Positions 7,385 through 16,017 of a stretch of 64,000 bases of DNA are shown here, in pieces. Where the stretch lies: contig CAVEQO010000004.1 in the NCBI GenBank assembly GCA_963617965.1, positions 1 to 64,000 of the forward strand, read 5' to 3'. Numbering within the stretch: the stretch's first letter is position 1; every line of letters starts with the position of its first letter. The DNA comes from UBA6382 sp963617965. Lineage in GTDB: Bacteria > Bacteroidota > Bacteroidia > Bacteroidales > Bacteroidaceae. The notes beneath the pieces were generated by a model. The model had not been told where the DNA came from, searched no databases, and was given only the letters and a program-made list of their open reading frames with translations. A program made the translations under genes and the position numbers.

Positions 7385-8911
7385 TCACGGTTTCACCGCC
7401 TCTTCCGGGCAGAGTCCGGTAAACTTCTGTATTTCCACAAAATGATGCGGCTTGTTCAGTTCCAGAGGCTTGCTTTCCACTCCGTAGCGGTTTATTGCCG
7501 TTATTGCGTAATACGGTGTCAGCCCGACGGGGTAGGGGGTGTCTATGGTGACACAAGGTTGGATTATGTCCGTGATGTATATGCAAGCGCCGTTGTTTGT
7601 GTCCACAGGGTATCGGTTGCTGCGGTATAGGACATACCTGTAGTCTTCCACATTGCCGCGCCAGACTATTCTGATGCCGTTGCCAGTGGCGGTGACAGTC
7701 CCGTTGGTCGGCGTTGCGGGAGTCGGGATGCCGTTGCCGGCAAGTGGCGGTACCAGAGCCTTTGAATAGTACAGGTTGTTCTTGATGTTGTCGTAGATGC
7801 CTTTTGTGTTGTTTGTTATGAACCGTGATCGGAAAAACACCTGGCCTCCAAGCCCGTTGGCTCTGCCAAACTCTATCTCGCTTTCAATTATGCCACGGTG
7901 CCAGTTTTTCTGGTTACGGTCTGTCAGGTAAACGCCCAATCCTGACGCTATGCACCGGCCGTAAGAGTCTTCTTGCCAGTCCAGGGCAAAGGGGAAATAG
8001 TGGTTGCCCCTGAAATACATCATGGGCATGAGAATGTCCATCCATCCCTCCTTGAGCCACAGCTTGGCGTCCTGTGCTACGGCGTTGTAGGCGTTCCATC
8101 CCCCAGAGGGGTATCTTCTGGTGTCGCGGAATTTTCCTATCGGGCTGCAGCTGACGGCCACCCATGGCTTTATGGCTTTCACTCTGTCATGTATGGCTTT
8201 TACGCAACGCGAGATGTTGCCCCTGCGCCAGTCCGACAGCGATTGTCCTTCGCCGGAAAGTTTCCTGTATGTTGGCAGGTCGTTGAATTTTATTTCTTTC
8301 TCCGGGTAGCGGATATAGTCCAGACTTATGCCGTCAATGTCGTAGTTCTTCGTAATCTCTTCACACAGCGAAGCCAGATAGTCGGCGGTTCCGGCAAGCC
8401 CCGGATTGAGCATATACCCCTCGCTGGTTTTCAGGCAGAGATCTGGTCTCCGCTTGTCCAACGACATCTTCCCCAACGCCTTCGACTGGGCGGACTTGTT
8501 GCCGGGAATGGCCACAAGCCATGCGTGAAACTGTAGTCCGCGCTTGTGGCATTCTTCAATTGCGAAGGCCATAGGATCGTATCCCGGACTCACTCCGTAT
8601 TTGCCTGTCAGGCATGCGTCCCACGGCTCTATTGCTGACGGGTATATTACTGCGGCTCTTGTCCTCACCTGCATGACAACGGCATTGAAATTGGCCGCTT
8701 TGAGTTTGTCAAGAATATTGCGTAGTTCTTCTTGCTGGCTCTTGATGCCGGAAATGCCGTTCGCCTTTGCCGTAGGCCAGTCCAGCCCGCTGAGCGTGGT
8801 GAGCCAGACACCGCGGAACTCCCTCTTGGGCGACATGAGGGACAGCTGGGCGCAGGTCTTGTGACAGAAGAAAAACAAAGCCAGAAAGATGGCGGTATGT
8901 AATATGCGCAT
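7385..8911 (-). CDS. Secreted family 10-like glycosyl hydrolase (GHL10/DUF187)
   Basis: The 508-residue protein has a signal peptide (MRILHTAIFLALFFFCHKTCAQ) and then the GHL10 barrel, opening with REFRGVWLTTLSGLDWPT. Later motifs are FNAVVMQVRTRA, DGISLDYIRYPE and MPMMYFRGN. A fibronectin-III-like region follows from about residue 395. In Escherichia coli the related DigH (YddW) cleaves peptidoglycan strands lacking stem peptides, so a cell-wall role is plausible. Many Bacteroidota copies are uncharacterised. The signal peptide sends it to the periplasm or cell surface. No clear promoter was found; the divergent OMP promoter is about 85 bases away. Confidence 0.9.
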   Translation of the reverse strand: MRILHTAIFLALFFFCHKTCAQLSLMSPKREFRGVWLTTLSGLDWPTAKANGISGIKSQQEELRNILDKLKAANFNAVVMQVRTRAAVIYPSAIEPWDACLTGKYGVSPGYDPMAFAIEECHKRGLQFHAWLVAIPGNKSAQSKALGKMSLDKRRPDLCLKTSEGYMLNPGLAGTADYLASLCEEITKNYDIDGISLDYIRYPEKEIKFNDLPTYRKLSGEGQSLSDWRRGNISRCVKAIHDRVKAIKPWVAVSCSPIGKFRDTRRYPSGGWNAYNAVAQDAKLWLKEGWMDILMPMMYFRGNHYFPFALDWQEDSYGRCIASGLGVYLTDRNQKNWHRGIIESEIEFGRANGLGGQVFFRSRFITNNTKGIYDNIKNNLYYSKALVPPLAGNGIPTPATPTNGTVTATGNGIRIVWRGNVEDYRYVLYRSNRYPVDTNNGACIYITDIIQPCVTIDTPYPVGLTPYYAITAINRYGVESKPLELNKPHHFVEIQKFTGLCPEEAVKP

Positions 8912-8965
8912 GGGCTGTTTGCCGGTTTTCTTGTTTCGTTGCGAAATTAATTATTTTTCCTTTCT

Positions 8966-9000
8966 TTTGGTGCTGCATACGAAAATAATACGTATTTTTG
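8966..9000 (+). promoter_or_regulatory. Promoter of the small outer-membrane protein gene
   Basis: TTTG at 8966-8969 and TATTTTTG at 8993-9000, with a rather long 23-base spacer. The transcript would start near 9006 and leave a 73-base AT-rich leader before the ATG at 9079. Confidence 0.48.
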
Positions 9001-9078
9001 TACACGAAAGACCCTTTGTTTTTTCCGTATGGTTTAAACGGTCGCATGCTTAATACAAACTTAAAACAAAAAACACAA

Positions 9079-9555
9079 ATGAAAAAGATTCTATTGGCAG
9101 TGGCTCTCCTCTTGGGGGCGACAGTTGGCAAGGCCCAGTTTGAACAAGGGACGAAATATGTCGGGGCCTCAATAACAAATCTGGGGCTGTCATACAGCAG
9201 TTCGGAAAAGCTGCGTTTTGGCATGGATGCAACGGCGGGCTATTTCCTCTACGACGGGATCATGCTTAAAGCCAATGTAGGCTATAGCCACAAGCCGCAC
9301 TTCGATGACATCACGCTGGGCTTGGGCGGCAGATATTATTTCACCCAGAACGGTGTGTTTCTGGGAGCCGGTCTTGAGTATTGCCATGAAACCACGAGCT
9401 ACAATGACCTCCGCATCCCCATTGAGGTCGGCTACTGTTTCTACATCAACCATTACGTCAGCATAGAGCCTGCCGTCTACTACAATATGTCGCTCAACGA
9501 TTTTGGCGACAAGAGTGCCGTAGGGCTCAAAGTGGGCTTTGGCCTTTATTTCTGA
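9079..9555 (+). CDS. Small outer-membrane beta-barrel protein
   Basis: The 158-residue product has a clear signal peptide, MKKILLAVALLLGATVGKAQ. It then shows alternating strands with aromatic girdle residues and ends in GLKVGFGLYF, a typical barrel terminal strand with a final Phe. The size fits an 8-strand barrel of the outer-membrane beta-barrel (OmpX/OprF N-domain-like) class. An ATG 27 codons upstream is in frame, but it lies next to the promoter box and would bury the signal peptide, so 9079 is the start. The specific role is unknown. queH follows 20 bases downstream on the same strand. Confidence 0.85.
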   Translation: MKKILLAVALLLGATVGKAQFEQGTKYVGASITNLGLSYSSSEKLRFGMDATAGYFLYDGIMLKANVGYSHKPHFDDITLGLGGRYYFTQNGVFLGAGLEYCHETTSYNDLRIPIEVGYCFYINHYVSIEPAVYYNMSLNDFGDKSAVGLKVGFGLYF

Positions 9556-9575
9556 AAGAGACGTGGCGGATTGCT

Positions 9576-10238
9576 ATGACACAGAGGTCTGCCATTGAAT
9601 TGCCGGATATAGCGAATGCAACAGGGCGCAGCGTCCTGTTGCATTCTTGTTGTGCGCCGTGTTCGGCTGCGGTATTGGAGTTTTTTTTGCAAAACGGCAT
9701 CAGACCGACAGTGTTTTACTCCAACCCTAACATATATCCTGTTGCAGAGTACGAACACCGCCGCAATGAAATACGGGACTATCTGCGGAGTCTCTCGGTC
9801 CCTTTTGTTGAAGACACCTGTTGCCACGAAGAATGGCTTGGCCATGTGAGGGGTATGGAAAACCAGCCCGAGCGCGGTCTGAGATGCCTGCGTTGCTTTG
9901 AGTTCCGCTTGAGGCGTACCGCGATATACGCCAAGGAAAACGGCTTCGCTGTCATGGCCACGACTTTGGCGTCGTCGCGGTGGAAGAGCATTGCCCAGAT
10001 TGCCGAAGCTGGTCATATGGCGGAGGCTTGCGTGGACAACGGAGTTGTCTTTCTGGACCGGAATTGGCGCAAGGGAGGCTTGCAGGACCGGCGCAATGCC
10101 CTGCTGAAGGAAAACGGGTTTTATAACCAGCAGTACTGCGGATGTGAGTTCAGTATGCGTCAGGCGCAACAGCGGAACTCTCTTCGGTTCAGAACGGAAA
10201 CAGCAGCGGCAGAACAGCCACCATCACAATCCCCATGA
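9576..10238 (+). CDS. queH: Epoxyqueuosine reductase QueH
   Basis: QueH reduces epoxyqueuosine to queuosine in the anticodon loop of GUN tRNAs, replacing the unrelated QueG. It is cytoplasmic and contains an iron-sulfur cluster. The 220-residue protein carries the family cysteines: HSCCAPC near residue 25, a later TCC, RCLRCFEFRL with paired cysteines near residue 106, and a C-terminal CGCEF. The family usually ends soon after CGCEF. Here about 28 further residues, rich in Arg, Gln, Ala and Pro, extend the chain. The last 50 bases of the gene overlap the 3' end of the convergent transporter gene. Confidence 0.92.
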   Translation: MTQRSAIELPDIANATGRSVLLHSCCAPCSAAVLEFFLQNGIRPTVFYSNPNIYPVAEYEHRRNEIRDYLRSLSVPFVEDTCCHEEWLGHVRGMENQPERGLRCLRCFEFRLRRTAIYAKENGFAVMATTLASSRWKSIAQIAEAGHMAEACVDNGVVFLDRNWRKGGLQDRRNALLKENGFYNQQYCGCEFSMRQAQQRNSLRFRTETAAAEQPPSQSP

Positions 10239-12018
10239 TTATCTGCAAAGGCAGTCCTACCCGTATGTAGTCAGTGAACCTGTATCCGCCGGCCTGCATC
10301 ACCAGGGCGTTCGGCGGCGTGGAAAACGGCGAGGCGAAGCACATGCTCGCTCCCAGTGTGACGGCAAACAGCAGAGGGTAGGGACTCAGCCCCATCGCTG
10401 TGGCTGATGAAAGGGCTATCGGCGACATGAGAACGGCCGTGGCGGTGTTGCTTATGAACATTGTCAGCAGCGAGGTGGTGAAATACACGCCGGCCAGCAG
10501 GGCATAGGGGCTTGCTTTCCCCAGATTGTCTGTCAGCATGGAACTGACGGCTTCCGACACCCCCGTCTTTTCCAGTGCCACGGACATTGGCAGCATGGCC
10601 GCTATGAGTACGATGCTTTCCCAATTGATGGTTTTGTATGCGGCTTCCACGTTCCGCAGACATCCGGTGAGGACCATCAGTACCGCAGCTGCCATCACGG
10701 CTGTTACCGGCGCAACGGGAATAAAGTCAAACACCATGGCTCCCACCATCAGCAGCATTATCGTGACTGCGAGCGGGGCTTTGTAGTCAAGTGTCACTTT
10801 GGCCGCTTCCTCGAGGGGCTGTCCCATCACCACGATACCGTCTGTGTCGTTTGAAATCCTGGCGATGTTGCTCCACTTGCCCTGTATGAGAAGAATATCG
10901 CCCCTTTTCAGCGTGATGCCGGGCAAATCGCTCGTGATGTATTCGTCATTGCGCTTGATGCCCAACACGTTGATGTTGTACAGGCGTCGCAGGTTTGTTT
11001 CTTTGAGTTCTTTGCCGCAGAAACGCGAGTTTTGCATTAGGATTATCTCTGCAATGCCGATGTCGTAGAACGCAAGCTGCTCTGTGGCTTGCTCGAGCTG
11101 CATGTCGCGGGCAAAGCGGTCTGCCTTTTCCTTGTTTCCGCTGAGATATATGATGTCACCGCTTGCGAGGGCGGTGTCGGGTCCTGCCATCTGCTGTTCC
11201 ACTTCTTTCATGAGGGGCGTGTGCGCCTTTTTAATCCGTCTCACCTCCAGCACGGTCAGCCCGTAGCGGTGGTGCAGGTCTATTTGGGCGAGGGTCTTGC
11301 CGCATGCCAGCGATTTTGCAGTTATGGCAAACACTGAGAGATCCTCTTCCAGCTTGTATTCGGAGATAAGATTTTCAAGAGTCTTGGCCTGTGGTTTGCG
11401 GCTGTGCCCTTTCTTTTGCCCGCCCGAAAGGAAACGTTTGCTGAGGGGCAGCAGAACGATTATGCCGACAACTATGCAGATCGCTCCTACCGGCAGAAAA
11501 CTGAAAAATCCCAAAGGCTCGTAGCCGGCTTCTTCAAGGGTTTCCTGTATCACCAGGTTGGGCGGCGTGCCTATCAGGGTGAGCATTCCGCCCATGCTGC
11601 TTGCAAAGGCAAGGGGCATAAGCAGCCGGCTTGACTGTATGTTTGCCTTCTGGGCAAGGCTTACCACGATGGGCATCATGAGTGCCACAGTGCCAGTGTT
11701 GCTCACGAAGGCTCCGATTGCGGCCGTGGCTGCCATGAGCAGTACAAACAGTTTGAGCTCGCTGTCGCCCGCAAGCGACATGAGCCACGCACTGGCTTTT
11801 TTTGCCGCACCGGTCTGGAAGATGGCTCCGCCTACCACAAACAATCCTGCCATCATGATTACCACCTGGTTCGAAAACCCCGCAAGGGCTTCGTGCGGCG
11901 TGAGCACCCCCGTAAGCAGCAGGCAAATGGTTGCACAGAGAGCCACTATGTCGGAACGTATTTTTCCGACAGCAAAAAACACGGCGGATACCAAGAGTAT
12001 GATGAGCGTGGAAACCAT
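10189..12018 (-). CDS. SLC13-family transporter with two TrkA-C (RCK_C) domains
   Basis: This is an inner-membrane transporter of 609 residues. The N-terminal helices include SNQVVIMMAG and FVSNTGTVALMMP. A central cytoplasmic stretch (about residues 200-390) resembles two TrkA-C regulatory domains, with VLEVRRIKKA...IIYLSGN and INVLGIKRNDEY. The C-terminal half repeats the membrane module (FISNTATAVLMSPIA and ASPFSTPPNALVMQAGGY). Members carry sodium-coupled anions such as dicarboxylates or sulfate; which one is unknown here. The frame is open upstream to 12084, but the promoter at 12048-12078 places the transcript start near 12042, so the ATG at 12018 is chosen. Its 3' end overlaps queH by 50 bases, tail to tail. 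Confidence 0.9.
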   Translation of the reverse strand: MVSTLIILLVSAVFFAVGKIRSDIVALCATICLLLTGVLTPHEALAGFSNQVVIMMAGLFVVGGAIFQTGAAKKASAWLMSLAGDSELKLFVLLMAATAAIGAFVSNTGTVALMMPIVVSLAQKANIQSSRLLMPLAFASSMGGMLTLIGTPPNLVIQETLEEAGYEPLGFFSFLPVGAICIVVGIIVLLPLSKRFLSGGQKKGHSRKPQAKTLENLISEYKLEEDLSVFAITAKSLACGKTLAQIDLHHRYGLTVLEVRRIKKAHTPLMKEVEQQMAGPDTALASGDIIYLSGNKEKADRFARDMQLEQATEQLAFYDIGIAEIILMQNSRFCGKELKETNLRRLYNINVLGIKRNDEYITSDLPGITLKRGDILLIQGKWSNIARISNDTDGIVVMGQPLEEAAKVTLDYKAPLAVTIMLLMVGAMVFDFIPVAPVTAVMAAAVLMVLTGCLRNVEAAYKTINWESIVLIAAMLPMSVALEKTGVSEAVSSMLTDNLGKASPYALLAGVYFTTSLLTMFISNTATAVLMSPIALSSATAMGLSPYPLLFAVTLGASMCFASPFSTPPNALVMQAGGYRFTDYIRVGLPLQIIMGIVMVAVLPLLFPF

Positions 12019-12047
12019 GACAGTGGTTTTGAAAGTTATATTGTCTG

Positions 12048-12078
12048 TAAAGATAGCCCGAACACCCGAAACGGCAAG
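12048..12078 (-). promoter_or_regulatory. Promoter of the SLC13 transporter gene
   Basis: CTTG at 12078-12075, a 19-base spacer, then TATCTTTA at 12055-12048, one base off the TAnnTTTG consensus. It leaves a leader of about 24 bases before the ATG at 12018. Confidence 0.5.
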
Positions 12079-12096
12079 TTGCAATTTAGTTAATAA

Positions 12097-12327
12097 TTAC
12101 AAAAAGCTGTCAGTCTGCATAAAACACCTGCGTGTTTCGGACAGCTTTGCCAGCATTTTTGCACGTTCATTGCTTATTTTTCCGAGTTTGATGAGTTTGC
12201 GGTTGTATTTCCACCAGTTCAGCAACCTTCGGTTTTCTGTTTTCTTTTTGTTCGGCAGTTGCCCGTGTTCTTCAATGTATGATTTCAGCTCCGTGTAGTT
12301 GTATAGCCATCTCTCCTCATTCTTCAT
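12097..12327 (-). CDS. Small helicase-associated (HA) domain protein
   Basis: The 76-residue product begins 3 bases after the uvrA stop. The pattern RWLYNYTELKSYIEEHGQLP, then NRRLLNWWKYNRKLIKLGKI, matches the helicase-associated (HA) repeat, a three-helix module with a spaced W...L...HG.LP...L..W. It is usually found at the ends of large helicases as a nucleic-acid-binding module. Here it stands alone with nothing attached. Coupling to uvrA hints at DNA, but no role is shown. The domain call rests on pattern recognition. Confidence 0.68.
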   Translation of the reverse strand: MKNEERWLYNYTELKSYIEEHGQLPNKKKTENRRLLNWWKYNRKLIKLGKISNERAKMLAKLSETRRCFMQTDSFL

Positions 12328-12330
12328 TCT

Positions 12331-15147
12331 TCATCGTGGCTGTCCGTTTGCGCCGGGTGTTGGTTTTCCTGTGATTTTTTCCCTGAGAAATCTTGCCGTG
12401 TAACTGTCGGGGCATGATGCTATCTGTTCGGGGGTACCCTCCGCTACGATGCGGCCTCCCTCGTCTCCTCCTTCGGGGCCCAGATCTATGATGTGGTCAG
12501 CGCATTTTATCACATCCGGATTGTGTTCTATGACTACAAGGGTGTGCCCGTGGGCAATCAGGGTTTGGAAAGCTTGCAGGAGTATCTGTATGTCGTGGAA
12601 ATGCAGTCCCGTGGTCGGTTCGTCAAAAATGAACAGAGTGGGCTGTGTCTTTTCACTTGCAAGATACGAGGCCAGTTTCACGCGCTGGTTCTCGCCTCCG
12701 GAAAGTGTTGACGATGCCTGCCCGAGCTTTATGTAGCCCAAGCCGACATCATGGAGCGGCTTTATGCGTCGTGATACGGCAGGTTGCCCGTTGTGCTCAA
12801 AGAAGTCAATGGCTTCGTCAACCTCCATATCGAGAATGTCGAAAATGTTCTTCCCTGCAAAAGTTACCTCAAGGACATCTTTCTTGAACCGTTTGCCGCA
12901 GCACTCCTCGCATTCTATTTCTATGTCGGCCATGAACTGCATCGACACCTTTATCTTTCCTTCCCCATTGCAGTTCTCGCATCTCCCGCCTTCCGTGTTG
13001 AACGAAAAGGTGGCGGCGTTGAAGTCCAGCTGTTTTGAAAGGGGCTGGTCTGCCATCAGCTTGCGTATCAGGTCGTAGGCTTTTATGTATGTCACGGGGT
13101 TGCTGCGCGATGAAGTCCCGATGCCGCTTTGGTCAATCAGCGTGACACCGCCGAGGGCTTTCAGGTCGCCCTCCAGCGACACGTATTCGCCGGGGCGTTC
13201 GCACGCTTCGTCAAAATGCCGCTTCAGCCCGCGGTAAAGGATGTTTGTCACGAGCGAGGACTTTCCGCTGCCGCTCACTCCCGTGACAACGGTCATGACG
13301 TTGAGCGGAAAGGTTGCGTCAATCCCTTTCAGGTTGTTGGCCCTCGCCCCCCTGACAACGATGCGGCGGTTTGAGCTGCGGCGCGACGAGGGTACGGGAA
13401 TGGTGTCTTCGCCGAGAAGGTATCTCACGGTGTAGCTTTCGGTCCCGTGCCTCAGTTCTGACATATTGCCTTGATAGACTATTTTCCCTCCGTTGACACC
13501 GGCTCCGGGGCCGATGTCTATGATGTAGTCTGCGGAGCGCATGATCTCCTCGTCGTGTTCAACCACCACTACGGTGTTGCCAAGCTGCTGTAGCCTGCGC
13601 AGCACTCCGATCAGCTTCTCCGTGTCGCGCGGATGGAGTCCTACGCTCGGTTCGTCGAGGATGTAGAGTGATCCCATGAGGTTGCTGCTCAGCGATGTCG
13701 CTATGCTGATTCGCTGGCTTTCGCCTCCCGAAAGGGTGTTGGATGCCCTGTCGAGTGTCAGGTAGCCCAATCCCACATCGGACAGGGTCTGGAGCCGTGT
13801 TTTTATCTCGTTGGTGAGGATAGGGAAATCGTTGCTCTCCATATGCCGGAACAACTCGTTGAGCTGCCGTATCGGCATTCTTGTCAGCTCGGTGATGGTG
13901 TGCCCGTCCACCTTGACGTATTCCGCCTCTTTCTTCAGCCTCCGTCCGTGGCAAACGGGACATATTGTCTTGCCGCGGTAGTGTGCCAGCATTACCCTGT
14001 ACTGTATCTTGTACAGGTTGCGTTTTACCATGCGGAAAAAGGCGTCGATGCTCACCTGTTGCTCTTCGGGGAGCCGCTGCTCTTCCTCGTCGCCGTGCCA
14101 CAGTATGTTTTTGTGTTTTTCGGACAGGGCATAGTACGGTTCAAACACGGGAAATCCTTTGGGGCTGTTTCTCTCGCAGAACACCCGTTTCCATTCGCCC
14201 ATCTTGTCGCCGCGCCAACATTGCACGGCCCCGTCCCATACGGACAGTGCGGTGTTGGGAATTACCAGTGTCTCGTCAATCCCCACGGTCATGCCGAACC
14301 CCTCGCATTCCGGACATGCCCCCGCCGGTGAGTTGAATGAGAACATGGCATCCGTAGGGCGTTCGAAAATAATGCCGTCGCGTTCGAAAGCCGTGCTGAA
14401 ATTGCGTGTCACGGCATCGCCGCGCTTTCTTATGAAGCACTGTTGCCCTCCTTCCTCAAAAGCCGTTTCTATGCTTTCGTAAAGCCGTGACAGCGAGTCA
14501 CGGTCAGACCTTACGGACAAACGGTCTATGAGCAGATTTACGCAGTCCGGACTAAGCGCATCTATGTCTTCCGGCTTGAGCTCGTTGATGTTCTGCGGTT
14601 CCCCGTTGGCCGTGATGCGCGAAAACCCCTGCTTGCATTCTGCCTCCAGCTGCTGGGCGAGAGTCCGTCCCGGCGAGATCGTCAGCGGACATTCAATGGT
14701 GAATTTCTGCCCCTCGCCCAGACTTGTGACATACTTGACGACATCGTCCACGGTGTCGCTTTTCACTTCTTCGCCACTGACAGGCGAGTAGGTCTTGCCC
14801 GCCCGTGCGAAGAGCATCCGCAGGTAGTCGTATATCTCTGTTGTCGTTCCTACAGTAGAACGCTGGTTGCGGTTGGTGGTCTTCTGCTCTATGGCTATGG
14901 CGGGCGGGATTCCTTTGATGAAATCGCAGTCCGGCTTTTTCAGCCTTCCCAGGAATTGGCGCGCATAGCTCGAGAGGCTTTCCACATACCGCCGCTGTCC
15001 CTCGGCGTACAGCGTGTCAAAGGCAAGGCTTGACTTCCCGCTTCCGCTAAGGCCGGTGATGACGACAAACTTGCCGCGTGGAATGTCAACGTCAATCCCT
15101 TTCAGGTTGTTGACTCTTATGCCCTTTGCCTGTATGGAACCTTTCAT
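12331..15147 (-). CDS. uvrA: Excinuclease ABC subunit A
   Basis: UvrA is the damage-sensing ATPase that loads UvrB in nucleotide excision repair. The 938 residues match the usual UvrA length of about 940. Two ABC cassettes are visible: Walker A GLSGSGKSSLAFDTLY near residue 34 and GVSGSGKSSLVTN near residue 640, with signature loops TLSGGESQRI and TLSGGENQRVKLA. Zinc-binding cysteines appear in CPECEGFG, CPVCHGRR and CENCNGEGK...CEECCGKRF. A cupin gene ends 25 bases upstream and an HA-domain ORF follows 3 bases downstream, suggesting cupin-uvrA-HA co-transcription. Confidence 0.97.
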   Translation of the reverse strand: MKGSIQAKGIRVNNLKGIDVDIPRGKFVVITGLSGSGKSSLAFDTLYAEGQRRYVESLSSYARQFLGRLKKPDCDFIKGIPPAIAIEQKTTNRNQRSTVGTTTEIYDYLRMLFARAGKTYSPVSGEEVKSDTVDDVVKYVTSLGEGQKFTIECPLTISPGRTLAQQLEAECKQGFSRITANGEPQNINELKPEDIDALSPDCVNLLIDRLSVRSDRDSLSRLYESIETAFEEGGQQCFIRKRGDAVTRNFSTAFERDGIIFERPTDAMFSFNSPAGACPECEGFGMTVGIDETLVIPNTALSVWDGAVQCWRGDKMGEWKRVFCERNSPKGFPVFEPYYALSEKHKNILWHGDEEEQRLPEEQQVSIDAFFRMVKRNLYKIQYRVMLAHYRGKTICPVCHGRRLKKEAEYVKVDGHTITELTRMPIRQLNELFRHMESNDFPILTNEIKTRLQTLSDVGLGYLTLDRASNTLSGGESQRISIATSLSSNLMGSLYILDEPSVGLHPRDTEKLIGVLRRLQQLGNTVVVVEHDEEIMRSADYIIDIGPGAGVNGGKIVYQGNMSELRHGTESYTVRYLLGEDTIPVPSSRRSSNRRIVVRGARANNLKGIDATFPLNVMTVVTGVSGSGKSSLVTNILYRGLKRHFDEACERPGEYVSLEGDLKALGGVTLIDQSGIGTSSRSNPVTYIKAYDLIRKLMADQPLSKQLDFNAATFSFNTEGGRCENCNGEGKIKVSMQFMADIEIECEECCGKRFKKDVLEVTFAGKNIFDILDMEVDEAIDFFEHNGQPAVSRRIKPLHDVGLGYIKLGQASSTLSGGENQRVKLASYLASEKTQPTLFIFDEPTTGLHFHDIQILLQAFQTLIAHGHTLVVIEHNPDVIKCADHIIDLGPEGGDEGGRIVAEGTPEQIASCPDSYTARFLREKITGKPTPGANGQPR

Positions 15148-15172
15148 GACAGTAAAACGCTGTGTCGGCGGG

Positions 15173-15502
15173 TTATTGGTTTGCCACTACGGCAAGGAAT
15201 TCAATGTCGGTTCCGCTGTTGTTGATTAGACTGTGGGTGTGTCCCTTGGGACAGTAGTGGCACTGGCCCGCACGTAGAGGAAAAGTCCCGCCGTCATAGA
15301 TCACCGTGCCTTCGCCGGTTGTCATGAATATGACCTCGGCGTCTTCGGTGTGGGTATGCATTCCTATGCTTGCGCCGGGCGCGAGATGCCCTTTCATGAT
15401 TTTTACGTTGTCGTCAATGTGCCTTTGGGTGACATACTCCTTTTCGCCCCCCTTGAAACGGGGCAGCGTCTCTTCCTTTATTTTGCTGAAATCTATGATC
15501 AT
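15173..15502 (-). CDS. Small cupin-domain protein
   Basis: The 109-residue product is a single cupin barrel. Motif 1 is GMHTHTEDAEVIFMTTGEG (metal-ligand His and Glu). Motif 2 is CHYCPKGHTHSLINN. Single-domain cupins bind a metal and may be isomerases, oxygenases or sensors, and the fold alone does not tell which. The gene has its own promoter box at 15531-15538 and lies 25 bases ahead of uvrA, so it may head that operon. A link to repair is not implied. Confidence 0.85.
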   Translation of the reverse strand: MIIDFSKIKEETLPRFKGGEKEYVTQRHIDDNVKIMKGHLAPGASIGMHTHTEDAEVIFMTTGEGTVIYDGGTFPLRAGQCHYCPKGHTHSLINNSGTDIEFLAVVANQ

Positions 15503-15530
15503 ATCGTGAACTTGTAAGAAATTCAGTCTG

Positions 15531-15538
15531 CAAAGATA
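15531..15538 (-). promoter_or_regulatory. Promoter -7 box of the cupin-uvrA operon
   Basis: TATCTTTG is a perfect -7 box, 29 bases upstream of the cupin ATG. The -33 region (GTTT with 19-base spacing) is only approximate. Confidence 0.52.
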
Positions 15539-15660
15539 CTAACTTATATCCAACCCGAAACGCTTGTTCAGCGCAAAAGTGTTTTTTGTGTTGCGGGACA
15601 GTTGCCGCACATGTCAAAACCGCGAAGCCTTCCGGGCGTTGAAAAATGTTGACGCGACAA

Positions 15661-15790
15661 AATTTCTGCTTGATCTCCCGGACGCATTCCGCCCGAAACT
15701 CTGTTGCGTTTCGGTGGAAACGGATAACCGTTCCGCCCGGAGCGGACATCCGTTTCGGGCGGAACGACTCCGTGAGATCAAACAGAAATT
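15661..15790. repeat. Large palindromic element with cloverleaf shape
   Basis: Two 39-base arms (15661-15699 and 15752-15790) are inverted copies with 6 differences. Between them lie two smaller hairpins, cgtttc/gaaacg at 15707-15722 and tccgc/gcgga at 15732-15746. The whole can fold as a cross or cloverleaf. The core cgttccgccc recurs inside. It resembles an extragenic palindromic repeat. Only one copy was noticed in this window. Confidence 0.7.
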
Positions 15791-15945
15791 CCGCCATCTC
15801 AAGCTTTTTTTCTTTCAGCACGAACTTTTTTCGCCGATAGTCTTCCGCTGCTTTTCCCGCTTAACCACAAAGCTCCACAGAGTGACGGTCTTCTCTGGCT
15901 TTTCACCTGAGGGCGTGTCAAAGCCGGCACATCCTCTTTTTTATG

Positions 15946-15996
15946 CCAAATCGGCCATCAGAAAAAGGACGTGCAGTTTTCTGATGACCGATTTGG
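15946..15996. repeat. 20-bp inverted repeat downstream of the GH95 gene
   Basis: Arms at 15946-15965 and 15977-15996 pair with one mismatch around an 11-base loop. It sits 40 bases past the GH95 stop. No U-tract follows on either strand, so it is not a standard intrinsic terminator, though it may protect the 3' end of the transcript. Confidence 0.6.
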
Positions 15997-16017
15997 GGTA
16001 AAGGCAATTGTTAGTCT

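Noticed and set aside
15564..16001. 145-codon plus-strand ORF in the cupin-GH95 gap
   Set aside because: Its sequence follows the palindromic repeat, and the opposite strand encodes a near copy. It is repeat-derived, not a gene.
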